Assembly: GCA_014799675.1 (NCBI GenBank)
Contig: JAAVHM010000119.1
Coordinates: 1 to 13,015, forward strand
Length of the DNA: 13,015 nucleotides
Direction: 5' to 3'
Origin: Ruminococcus sp.
Lineage (GTDB): Bacteria > Bacillota > Clostridia > Oscillospirales > Ruminococcaceae
The translations under genes were made by a program, and so were the position numbers. Of the stretch, positions 1 through 6,040 are shown one piece after another (position 1 is the first letter of the stretch; each line of letters starts with the position of its first letter). Under the pieces are notes generated by a model, which was given only the letters and a program-made list of their open reading frames with translations, did not search any database and was not told the DNA's origin.

Positions 1-60
1 ATTGTTAATTATTAATTAAATTCCGCTGTAAAGTCAGAAATACAAATAGTTGTAAAAATA

Positions 61-95
61 GTTTTCCACACCGTGTGGAAAACACTGTGGAAAAC
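61..95. promoter_or_regulatory. Three phased DnaA boxes, two forming a palindrome
   Basis: TTTTCCACA lies on the plus strand at 62-70, and its reverse complement TGTGGAAAA lies at 74-82 and again at 86-94. Box centres are exactly 12 bases apart. The first two boxes form a perfect 11-bp inverted repeat (GTTTTCCACAC at 61-71, one base, then its complement at 73-83). The match to the DnaA box is seen directly; binding is inferred. Confidence 0.75.
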
Positions 96-152
96 TAAAA
101 ATGCCGTTCTTTACGCCATGTAATTCGTTACATTACGTTTTGTATAACGTAC

Positions 153-161
153 TTTTCCACC
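153..161 (+). promoter_or_regulatory. DnaA-box-like TTTTCCACC
   Basis: A single 9-mer, one base from the TTTTCCACA form that dominates this origin. It is isolated from the 61-95 cluster, and the same variant recurs at 299-307. Confidence 0.5.
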
Positions 162-253
162 TCTTCCACTTTAATGGAGAAAAACCCGATATTTTAATCT
201 ATATCAGCGTTTGACGGCTTTTAAAAAGTGTTTGTGCCAATAAATTACAGAGG

Positions 254-262
254 TTTTCCACA
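254..262 (+). promoter_or_regulatory. DnaA box TTTTCCACA
   Basis: An exact copy of the 9-mer seen three times in the 61-95 cluster, on the plus strand in the middle of the origin spacer. Confidence 0.65.
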
Positions 263-298
263 AATTTTTCCGCTTCACTGCGGGAATTAACATATGGC

Positions 299-307
299 TT
301 TTCCACC
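299..307 (+). promoter_or_regulatory. DnaA-box-like TTTTCCACC
   Basis: The same one-base variant as at 153-161, in the same orientation. It lies about 45 bases after the exact box at 254-262. Confidence 0.5.
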
Positions 308-403
308 GTTTTGACAGGCAGTAAATTTTTCCGCTTTTTTAACTTTTTTTAAGCATTGCGGGTATGGAAAAGCAAAGCCTGTACATCAGGACGTTTAAAA
401 AGG

Positions 404-423
404 TTTTCAACAGTTTATACACT
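404..423 (+). promoter_or_regulatory. Two DnaA-box-like 9-mers abutting the DnaA-trio
   Basis: TTTTCAACA at 404-412 and TTATACACT at 415-423 lie in tandem on the plus strand. Each is one or two bases off consensus. They lead directly into the trinucleotide repeat at 422-439, where DnaA would load before extending onto single-stranded DNA in the Bacillus model. Confidence 0.5.
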
Positions 424-439
424 ACTACTGCTGCTGCTG
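422..439 (+). promoter_or_regulatory. Candidate DnaA-trio element
   Basis: Six consecutive trinucleotides, CTA CTA CTG CTG CTG CTG. Read on the other strand 3' to 5' this is GAT GAT GAC GAC GAC GAC. The known DnaA-trio motif is 3'-(G/A)A(T/A)-5' and keeps the central A. Placement also fits: DnaA boxes lie immediately 5' in the same orientation, and AT-rich DNA and dnaN lie 3', as in B. subtilis. The third base of the last four triplets departs from consensus. Confidence 0.6.
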
Positions 440-470
440 TTTATAACTTATCATTGTTATGATTTAACAC
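440..470. other. AT-rich candidate DNA unwinding element
   Basis: About 30 bases immediately after the trinucleotide block that contain few G or C residues. This is where strand opening would start if the trio works as in B. subtilis. It also contains a small ATAAC/GTTAT inverted pair. Function is inferred from position only. Confidence 0.4.
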
Positions 471-510
471 GCGGCTGATTGTGAATGTTATTAAATTCAC
501 CTGATAAAGA

Positions 511-519
511 GGTGGAAAA
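511..519 (-). promoter_or_regulatory. DnaA-box-like 9-mer, minus strand
   Basis: GGTGGAAAA on the plus strand is the reverse complement of TTTTCCACC, the variant seen at 153-161 and 299-307. It lies between the AT-rich element and dnaN. Confidence 0.45.
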
Positions 520-609
520 ATTTCTTGCCTCTTGCTTCTAATCTTCTTTTAAAACATTTAGCAGTATCTGATAACTAAATAAATTTTAACAGGAAAGGAT
601 ATTCTTGAA

Positions 610-1716
610 ATGAAATTCTTATGCAAACAAGCAGAGCTTAACGAAGCTTTGGCAAACGTATCAAGGGCAGTTCCCCAAAAGTCCCCCATATCCGCTTTGG
701 AGGGCGTGAAAATTTATCTGAATAAAGAAACGCTGGAGCTTACGGGCTACGACTTGGAGCTGGGCATACAGACCAAAATAGAAGTTGTTTCGGAGGACGT
801 TGGAGAATTTATCCTCAACAGCAAGCTTTTCAGCGAAATTGTCCGCAAGATGCCCTCGGAGACAATCGAGATAGAGGTCAAAGGCGACCTTTCCACAATT
901 ATCAGGGGAGAAAAGGCAGAGTACAGCATTACTGCTCTCCCTGCGGACGAGTACCCCTCTATCCCCGACCACGACACGGGTGACAATTTCACAATTTCCC
1001 AGGCAATGCTCAGAAATATGATAAATCAGACTATCTTTGCCGTTGCCGTTACGGACAACAAGCCTATTCTCACAGGCGAGCTTTTCGACATTATGGATCA
1101 CAATTTCAACCTTGCGGCAATTGACGGCTTCCGTCTTGCGGTGCGTTCCGAGCGTATAGAATCGGACAACCATTACAATTTTGTTGTAAAGGCTAAAGCC
1201 TTGTCAGAAGTTTCAAAGCTTTTAAAGGACGACGGCGAGGAAACAGTTACAATGCACGTTTCCAAAAAGCACATTACCTTTGAGATCGGCAAGTACATGG
1301 TGCTTTCAAGGCTTCTGGAGGGTGAGTTCCACAACTACAAGGGTTCTATCCCCGCAAATCACAATACGGAAATTATTCTCAGCACAAGAGACCTTATAAA
1401 CAGCCTGGAGCGCTGTATGCTTCTTATAAACGAGAAAACCAAAGCTCCCGTCAGATGTCTTTTCAGGGACGGTATTGTAAAAATTTCCTGCTCAACGGCT
1501 TTAGGAAAGCTTAACGACGAGTTCGGGGCGGATATCTCCGGTCCCTCGGTGGAAATTGGCTTCAACTGCCGTTATCTTCTGGACGCGTTAAAGGCTTCCG
1601 AGTCGGACAGGGTAAGGCTGCTTCTCAACGGCGGACTTTCGCCTATGAAGATAGTTCCCATGGAGGGCAATGCATACGTATTTTTGGTACTGCCTATGCG
1701 CTTGAAAAGCGAATAA
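610..1716 (+). CDS. dnaN: DNA polymerase III beta subunit (sliding clamp)
   Basis: The ring-shaped clamp that tethers replicative polymerase and repair enzymes to DNA; it acts as a homodimer at the replication fork. The 368-residue product is close to the usual bacterial length of 365-380 and starts with the typical MKFLCK-type beta-clamp N-terminus. It carries the conserved PADEYPSIP stretch at the end of domain I (about residues 111-119) and ends in a VLPMRL motif, which lines the hydrophobic pocket that binds clamp partners. ATG at 610 is preceded by an AGGAAAGGA Shine-Dalgarno at 591-599. It is the first gene after the candidate origin, the normal place for dnaN, so regulation is probably tied to the upstream dnaA/oriC region. 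Identity is very secure. Confidence 0.98.
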   Translation: MKFLCKQAELNEALANVSRAVPQKSPISALEGVKIYLNKETLELTGYDLELGIQTKIEVVSEDVGEFILNSKLFSEIVRKMPSETIEIEVKGDLSTIIRGEKAEYSITALPADEYPSIPDHDTGDNFTISQAMLRNMINQTIFAVAVTDNKPILTGELFDIMDHNFNLAAIDGFRLAVRSERIESDNHYNFVVKAKALSEVSKLLKDDGEETVTMHVSKKHITFEIGKYMVLSRLLEGEFHNYKGSIPANHNTEIILSTRDLINSLERCMLLINEKTKAPVRCLFRDGIVKISCSTALGKLNDEFGADISGPSVEIGFNCRYLLDALKASESDRVRLLLNGGLSPMKIVPMEGNAYVFLVLPMRLKSE

Positions 1717-1738
1717 CATAGAATTCCCCGAGTGGTAG

Positions 1739-1758
1739 GGCAGGGGCTTGCTCCTGCC
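1739..1758 (+). repeat. GC-rich hairpin after dnaN
   Basis: GGCAGGGG and CTCCTGCC form an 8-bp stem with one G-U pair around a CTTG loop, starting 22 bases past the dnaN stop. Only a short TTTAT follows, so it is at best a weak terminator for dnaN. The GTAGGG at its left edge resembles the arm of the two-hairpin element at 6712-6791, so it may be a half-copy of that family. Confidence 0.5.
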
Positions 1759-1807
1759 TTTATACACCAATTTATAAAAAATTAGGAAATTCATCATGGA
1801 GGAATAA

Positions 1808-2017
1808 ATGGACAGTGAAGTTAATATAACCACCGAGTTTATAAAGCTTGACCAGCTTCTTAAATTTTCGGGAGCTGTGGCGATAGGCTCGGAAGCAAAG
1901 GAGATAATTGCTTCCGGCGGTGTAAAAGTAAACGGTGAAGTCTGCACTATGCGGGGCAAAAAAATTCGTCCCGGGGACACTATTAATGTTTACAACAAGG
2001 ATATTACTGTAAAATAA
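1808..2017 (+). CDS. yaaA: S4 domain RNA-binding protein YaaA
   Basis: A small 69-residue protein made almost entirely of an S4 RNA-binding domain: KLDQLLKFSGAV at about 13-24, a helix up to about 36, then GGVKVNGEV and GKKIRPGDTI at about 37-59, the usual S4 pattern. Homologues sit between dnaN and recF in many Bacillota and are thought to associate with ribosomal RNA or ribosomes; the precise role is not shown here. GGAGGA at 1798-1803 lies four bases before ATG 1808, a short but workable spacing. The dnaN-yaaA gap of 91 bases contains a hairpin, so yaaA could be partly uncoupled from dnaN. It is followed by recF 87 bases on. Family and context are secure; molecular function is less so. Confidence 0.92.
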   Translation: MDSEVNITTEFIKLDQLLKFSGAVAIGSEAKEIIASGGVKVNGEVCTMRGKKIRPGDTINVYNKDITVK

Positions 2018-2071
2018 TTACTGACAGTAAAAATATATGAAAGGTAAAAAGAGAATTACAGGCAGAGAAAA

Positions 2072-2106
2072 TTTCTATTTTCTATCCTCTATCCTCTATT
2101 TTCTAT
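2072..2106 (+). repeat. Five tandem heptamers running into the recF start codon
   Basis: Consecutive 7-base units: TTTCTAT (2072-2078), TTTCTAT (2079-2085), CCTCTAT (2086-2092), CCTCTAT (2093-2099), TTTCTAT (2100-2106). The last two bases of the final unit are the first two bases of the recF ATG. The array fills the place where a Shine-Dalgarno should be; the nearest purine-rich stretch is about 35-40 bases upstream of the ATG. All units fit the pattern YYTCTAT. Confidence 0.9.
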
Positions 2107-3235
2107 GATAGTAAACAGCATTTTCGCCGACGGCTACAAAAATCTGAAACAAGTTAATATCACTCTCGACCCGAAAATGAACATCATCTGCGGCGAAAAC
2201 GCCCAAGGGAAAACCAATCTGATAGAAGCTGTATGGCTATGCTCGGGCTGCCGTTCGTTCAGGGGAACAAAGGACAAGGACATGATCTGTTTCGACGGAG
2301 ACGTTTCCCGAGTTTCGGTGAATTTTGAAAATTTCTACAGAATGGAAAATATCGAGTTTATTCTTAAAAAAGGTACTGTAAAGGAAAAGACAATTACATT
2401 AAACGGCATAAAAAACGACCGCCTTTCAAAGCTTTTTGAGGAATTCAAGTGCGTGGTTTTTACTCCCGAGGATCTGAATATTACAAAGGGTTCGCCCGAC
2501 AACAGGAGGAATTTTCTTGATATTGCAATATCACAGATAAAGCCCTCATATATAAACGCTCTGAAAAAATACAACGGCATTTTGCAGCAGAGAAATTCCC
2601 TGCTGAAAAGCATGAGCGCAGTCCAAGGCAGCGACACAAAATATCTTGACGTTTGGAACGAACAGCTTGCGGAAGCGGGAGCTTTTATTTCAGTGCTTCG
2701 GTACAATTACTGCAAGACCCTTAATGAACAGGCAAACAGGCTTTATAATTTAATTACAGACAGTAAAGAAAATTTACAAATATACTATCAGTCAACAATT
2801 TACGACGATCTGGAGGGGGAGACGGACGTTAAAAATAAGCTTGCGGATATTTACATTCAGAAGCTTAAAGACACCGCCGAGAACGACAAAAAAATGGGCT
2901 ATACAGGGGCGGGCGTCCACAGGGACGATATGCACGCTTTTGTGAATGATATTTCTCTGCGGGACTTCGGTTCACAGGGACAGTCACGTTCCGCGGCTCT
3001 GGCGTTAAAGCTTGCCCATGCGAAAATTCTCAAGGCGGAGCAGGGGGAATACCCTGTTATGCTTCTGGACGACGTTTTGTCGGAGCTGGATTCCACCCGA
3101 CAGAAATTTATTCTGAACAATATTGACGATATGCAGGTGATAATAACCTGCTGCGACAGCCGTCCAATAACAGATCTGCGGGACGGGAAAGTTTTCACGG
3201 TTGAGAACGGGAGAATAGGCAGCGGGGAATTTTAA
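2105..3235 (+). CDS. recF: DNA replication and repair protein RecF
   Basis: An SMC/ABC-like ATPase that helps load RecA at single-strand gaps together with RecO and RecR. The 376-residue length is typical. Walker A is GENAQGKTN at 30-38. The ABC signature region is FGSQGQSRSAALALKLA at about 288-304, and Walker B is VMLLDDVLSELD at 318-329. The family motif GVHRDDM is at 270-276. ATG 2105 is the only usable start: the frame is open back to a stop at 2045 but has no other ATG, GTG or TTG. Unusually, no Shine-Dalgarno is visible, because the 35 bases before the start are a heptamer tandem repeat. Placement after yaaA is the standard Bacillota order. The next gene starts 19 bases downstream, which suggests co-transcription. 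Confidence 0.97.
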   Translation: MIVNSIFADGYKNLKQVNITLDPKMNIICGENAQGKTNLIEAVWLCSGCRSFRGTKDKDMICFDGDVSRVSVNFENFYRMENIEFILKKGTVKEKTITLNGIKNDRLSKLFEEFKCVVFTPEDLNITKGSPDNRRNFLDIAISQIKPSYINALKKYNGILQQRNSLLKSMSAVQGSDTKYLDVWNEQLAEAGAFISVLRYNYCKTLNEQANRLYNLITDSKENLQIYYQSTIYDDLEGETDVKNKLADIYIQKLKDTAENDKKMGYTGAGVHRDDMHAFVNDISLRDFGSQGQSRSAALALKLAHAKILKAEQGEYPVMLLDDVLSELDSTRQKFILNNIDDMQVIITCCDSRPITDLRDGKVFTVENGRIGSGEF

Positions 3236-3254
3236 AGAAAGGATAAGCAAGAGT

Positions 3255-3665
3255 ATGTACGAAAGAATGCTTGATAAAAAGGTCGTTCCCACAATTCCGG
3301 AAATGACGGCATACTGCGGAGAAAACGCGGAGCTTTTTACCTTGCTCAATAATTGGCTATCCGAAACATACGGAACAGTACAGGAGGTTGTTTTTCCTTA
3401 CGGCAATAATTACGGCTGGGGAATTTCCCACAAAATAAAAAAGAAGTTTATATGTAATGTATTTGCCGAAAACAATTCTTTTACTGTAATGATGAGACTG
3501 TCAAACAAGCAGTTTGATACAATATATGATAATGTTGAAAAGTATACTCAGGAATATATCGACAATAAATATCCATGCGGCGAGGGCGGCTGGATACACT
3601 ATCGTATTATTAATAAGGACAATTTCAGTGATATACAAAAGCTGTTGAATATTAAATGTTCATAA
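3255..3665 (+). CDS. DUF3788-like protein of unknown function
   Basis: A 136-residue soluble-looking protein with no signal peptide or membrane segment. The pattern MLDKKVVPT near the N-terminus, then a YGNNYGWGI segment at about 50-58, a central KKKFICNVF/FTVMM strand pair and GGWIHYRIINKDNFSDIQKLLNIK at the C-terminus recalls the DUF3788 family as I remember it. Those proteins are small, of the GyrI-like/alpha-beta barrel type, with no firmly established role. GAAAGGA at 3237-3243 lies 11 bases before the ATG; Met5 (3267) is a possible alternative start. It sits between recF and remB with gaps of 19 and 24 bases and is probably in the same transcript. This is not a standard member of the dnaN-gyrA cluster. 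Family assignment is from memory of sequence patterns and would need a profile search. Confidence 0.7.
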   Translation: MYERMLDKKVVPTIPEMTAYCGENAELFTLLNNWLSETYGTVQEVVFPYGNNYGWGISHKIKKKFICNVFAENNSFTVMMRLSNKQFDTIYDNVEKYTQEYIDNKYPCGEGGWIHYRIINKDNFSDIQKLLNIKCS

Positions 3666-3689
3666 ATAATTTTTAAGGCAGGCGGTAAA

Positions 3690-3968
3690 ATGTATCTTCA
3701 TCTTGGAGAGGAAACTGTCACAAGGACAAAGGATATTGTGGGAATTTTCAACATTGAAAATACTTCCGTCAGCAAGCATACAAAGGAATTTCTGGCGCAC
3801 TCCGAAAAAAGCGGCAAGGTTTTCAACGTCAGCTATGAGATGCCGAAGTCCTTTATAGTATGTGAAAATGACGGAAAGGAAACTGTTTATATTTCCCAAA
3901 TCTCCGTTGCAACTCTAAAGAAGCGGGGAAGCCCCCGCGGGCAGTGTCTACCCCCACAGATAAAATAA
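3690..3968 (+). CDS. remB: Extracellular matrix regulator RemB-like (DUF370)
   Basis: 92 residues. The N-terminal MYLHLGEETVTRTKDIVGIFNIENT is the hallmark of the RemB/YaaB branch of DUF370, related to the DNA-binding matrix regulator RemA of B. subtilis. Its position between recF and gyrB is the same as yaaB in Bacillus. The conserved part runs to TLKKR at 75-79. The last 14 residues (RGSPRGQCLPPQIK) are encoded by a GC-rich repeat that begins at base 3922 inside codon 78, so this tail looks acquired rather than native. An AAGGCAGGCGG purine-rich stretch at 3675-3685 serves as ribosome binding site. Family assignment is strong; whether it regulates biofilm genes in this organism is an inference. 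Confidence 0.9.
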   Translation: MYLHLGEETVTRTKDIVGIFNIENTSVSKHTKEFLAHSEKSGKVFNVSYEMPKSFIVCENDGKETVYISQISVATLKKRGSPRGQCLPPQIK

Positions 3969-4010
3969 AAAAAGCATTAACTTTGCTAAGCCCCCTAGCA
4001 AGGGGGCGGG
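3922..4010 (+). repeat. Dispersed GC-rich two-hairpin repeat, copy 1
   Basis: Starts AGCGGGGAAGCCCCCGC, where GCGGGG (3923-3928) pairs with CCCCGC (3933-3938) across a 4-base loop. It continues through a GATAAA-containing middle and ends in GCCCCC (3990-3995), TAGCAA, GGGGGC (4002-4007), GGG. The same order of elements recurs at 12647-12730, and a short form in reverse orientation lies at 11331-11373. Copy 1 overlaps the 3' end of remB and supplies its stop codon. TTGCTA (3983-3988) can also pair with TAGCAA (3996-4001), interleaved with the GC stem. Confidence 0.7.
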
Positions 4011-4094
4011 TATATAATTTAATGTATAAAAATATATAAATAATACTATTAGTAATAAAATCTTGCAGAAAATTCTGCGAAAGGAAGTAAAGAA

Positions 4095-6026
4095 ATGCCC
4101 GAAATTCAAAAGTACGACGAAAATCAGATACAGGTCTTAGAGGGACTTGAAGCCGTAAGAAAGCGTCCCGGAATGTATATCGGTTCAACGGGACCAAAGG
4201 GACTTCATCACCTTGTTTATGAAATTGTGGACAACGCTATCGACGAGGCGTTGGCAGGTTACTGCTCGCAGATAGACGTTGATATCCTGCCCGAAAATAT
4301 TATCTGCGTTTCCGACAACGGACGCGGTATTCCTACAGGCATTCACCCCAAGGAGGGAATTTCCGCGGCGACTGTCGTTTACACCATTCTCCACGCGGGA
4401 GGAAAATTCGGCGGCGGCGGCTACAAGGTCGCGGGCGGTCTCCACGGCGTTGGCGCTTCTGTTGTAAACGCTCTTTCCGAGTGGCTGGAGCTTACCGTTA
4501 AGGACGGCAAGGAAGTTCACTACCAGCGTTTCCACAACGGCGGAAAATATGACGAGCCTCTTAAAGTAGTTGACAAAACAACAGAGACGGGTACTACCGT
4601 AAAATTCAAAGCCGATCCGACCATTTTTGAGGAAACTACGGAGTACGATTACGAGGTGCTTTTGAAGCGTCTTAGGGAACAGGCTTTCCTTAATGCGGGA
4701 ATTAAAATAGTTTTTTCGGACAAAAGAGACCCTGCTGATGTAAAGTCGGAAACTTTACACTATGAGGGCGGCATAAAACAGTTTGTTGAGCATATCCACA
4801 GCACGAGGGGTCTTGAACCTTTGGCGGAGGAAGTTATTTACGTCAGCGGCACACAGGGAGACTCCACCGCGGAAGTTGCTTTGATGTACAACGACAGCTA
4901 CAACGAGTTGATTTTATCCTTTGCCAATAATATCCACACTATAGACGGCGGAAGCCATGAAAACGGATTTAAGAACGCCTTGACAAAGGTTATCAACGAA
5001 TACGGCAAAAAGTTCAATCTCTTAAAGGACGGCGACAAGCTTTTGGGCGACGACGTCCGTGAGGGAATTACAGCAATTGTTTCCGTAAAGCTTACAGACT
5101 GCGAATTTGAGGGTCAGACAAAGGGTCGTCTGGGAAATCCCGAGGTGCGTCCTTTTGTTGAAAATATGGTTACTGAAAAGCTTATGTGCTATCTGGAGGA
5201 AAATCCCGCGGTAGCAAGAGCGATTTTTGACAAGTCACAGGCGGCACAAAGAGCAAGAGAAGCGGCTAAAAAAGCAAGAGAAACAGCCCGCCGCAAGTCC
5301 GCAATGGAGTCCGCATCACTTCCCGGAAAGCTTGCGGACTGTTCCGAAAAGGACGTGGAATTTACCGAAATCTACATCGTCGAGGGAGACTCTGCGGGCG
5401 GTTCCGCAAAGCAGGGACGAGACAGAAGATATCAGGCGATACTTCCTCTTTGGGGAAAAATGCTTAACGTTGAAAAGGCACGTATCGACAAGGTTTACGG
5501 TAATGAAAAGCTTATGCCTGTGGTTACGGCTTTGGGAACTTCTATCGGCGAGGACTTCGACATCAGCAAGCTTCGCTACGGTAAAGTAATAATTATGGCG
5601 GACGCCGACGTTGACGGCTGTCATATAAGAACTCTGCTTCTGACGTTCTTTTTCAGATTTATGCGTCCCCTGATCGCTAATGGAAATGTTTATATTGCAC
5701 AGCCGCCGCTTTTCAAGGTTTCAAGGGGAAAGCAGATAAGGTATGCTTTTTCCGACCCGGAGAGAGACAGATTTATTGCCGAGCTTAAAGGCGACAACGA
5801 AAATGCAAAGGTTGACGTTCAGCGTTACAAGGGTCTTGGTGAAATGGATCCCGAACAGCTTTGGGAGACCACAATGGACCCCGAGACAAGGACAATGTTA
5901 AAGGTTACAATGGAGGACGCTGTCAAGGCGGACGAGATCTTCACAATTCTCATGGGCGACAAGGTTCTGCCGAGAAGAGAATTTATTGAAAAGAACGCAA
6001 AATACGTTCAGTCATTGGATATTTAA
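4095..6026 (+). CDS. gyrB: DNA gyrase subunit B
   Basis: The ATPase subunit of DNA gyrase, which with GyrA introduces negative supercoils. 643 residues is the normal length for the short Gram-positive form. The GHKL ATPase core shows EIVDNAIDEA (43-52, with the catalytic Glu), DNGRGIP (74-80) and GGLHGVGASVVNALS (114-128). The TOPRIM domain has EGDSAGGSAKQGRDR (430-444) and the metal-binding DADVD (503-507). The C-terminal QRYKGLGEMDPEQLWETTMDPE segment (577-598) contacts GyrA. AAGGA at 4081-4085 lies nine bases before ATG 4095; a small GCAGAA/TTCTGC inverted repeat (4065-4078) lies just 5' of it. The 126-base spacer from remB is mostly a dispersed repeat. The downstream gene begins 14 bases after the stop. 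Confidence 0.98.
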   Translation: MPEIQKYDENQIQVLEGLEAVRKRPGMYIGSTGPKGLHHLVYEIVDNAIDEALAGYCSQIDVDILPENIICVSDNGRGIPTGIHPKEGISAATVVYTILHAGGKFGGGGYKVAGGLHGVGASVVNALSEWLELTVKDGKEVHYQRFHNGGKYDEPLKVVDKTTETGTTVKFKADPTIFEETTEYDYEVLLKRLREQAFLNAGIKIVFSDKRDPADVKSETLHYEGGIKQFVEHIHSTRGLEPLAEEVIYVSGTQGDSTAEVALMYNDSYNELILSFANNIHTIDGGSHENGFKNALTKVINEYGKKFNLLKDGDKLLGDDVREGITAIVSVKLTDCEFEGQTKGRLGNPEVRPFVENMVTEKLMCYLEENPAVARAIFDKSQAAQRAREAAKKARETARRKSAMESASLPGKLADCSEKDVEFTEIYIVEGDSAGGSAKQGRDRRYQAILPLWGKMLNVEKARIDKVYGNEKLMPVVTALGTSIGEDFDISKLRYGKVIIMADADVDGCHIRTLLLTFFFRFMRPLIANGNVYIAQPPLFKVSRGKQIRYAFSDPERDRFIAELKGDNENAKVDVQRYKGLGEMDPEQLWETTMDPETRTMLKVTMEDAVKADEIFTILMGDKVLPRREFIEKNAKYVQSLDI

Positions 6027-6040
6027 TTTGAGGTGTATTA

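Larger units (their letters stand above)
1..609. other. oriC: Candidate replication origin (oriC), dnaA-dnaN spacer
   Basis: A 609-base gene-free region directly upstream of dnaN. It is AT-rich and contains about nine 9-mers of the DnaA-box type, mostly TTTTCCACA or TTTTCCACC, on both strands. The canonical TTATCCACA is absent. Near its right side it has a DnaA-box/trinucleotide/AT-rich arrangement like the unwinding region of Bacillus subtilis oriC. In Bacillota the dnaA-dnaN spacer is a standard origin location, so function is inferred from position and motifs. dnaA itself is not in the window; it is expected just left of base 1. Confidence 0.85.

Noticed and set aside
1..15. End of dnaA (a frame ending in TAA at 13-15)
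   Set aside because: Only four codons would be visible, and several frames have stops here, so it cannot be supported.
479..508. Possible dnaN promoter (TTGTGA, 18 bases, GATAAA)
   Set aside because: The -10 matches only four of six bases and such matches are frequent in this AT-rich origin.
4013..4018. TATAAT upstream of gyrB
   Set aside because: No -35 hexamer at a usable distance; that position is the GC-rich hairpin.
5318..5329. Noc-binding-like CTTCCCGGAAAG within gyrB
   Set aside because: Differs from the ATTTCCCGGGAAAT site in core length and arms; lies in conserved coding sequence.
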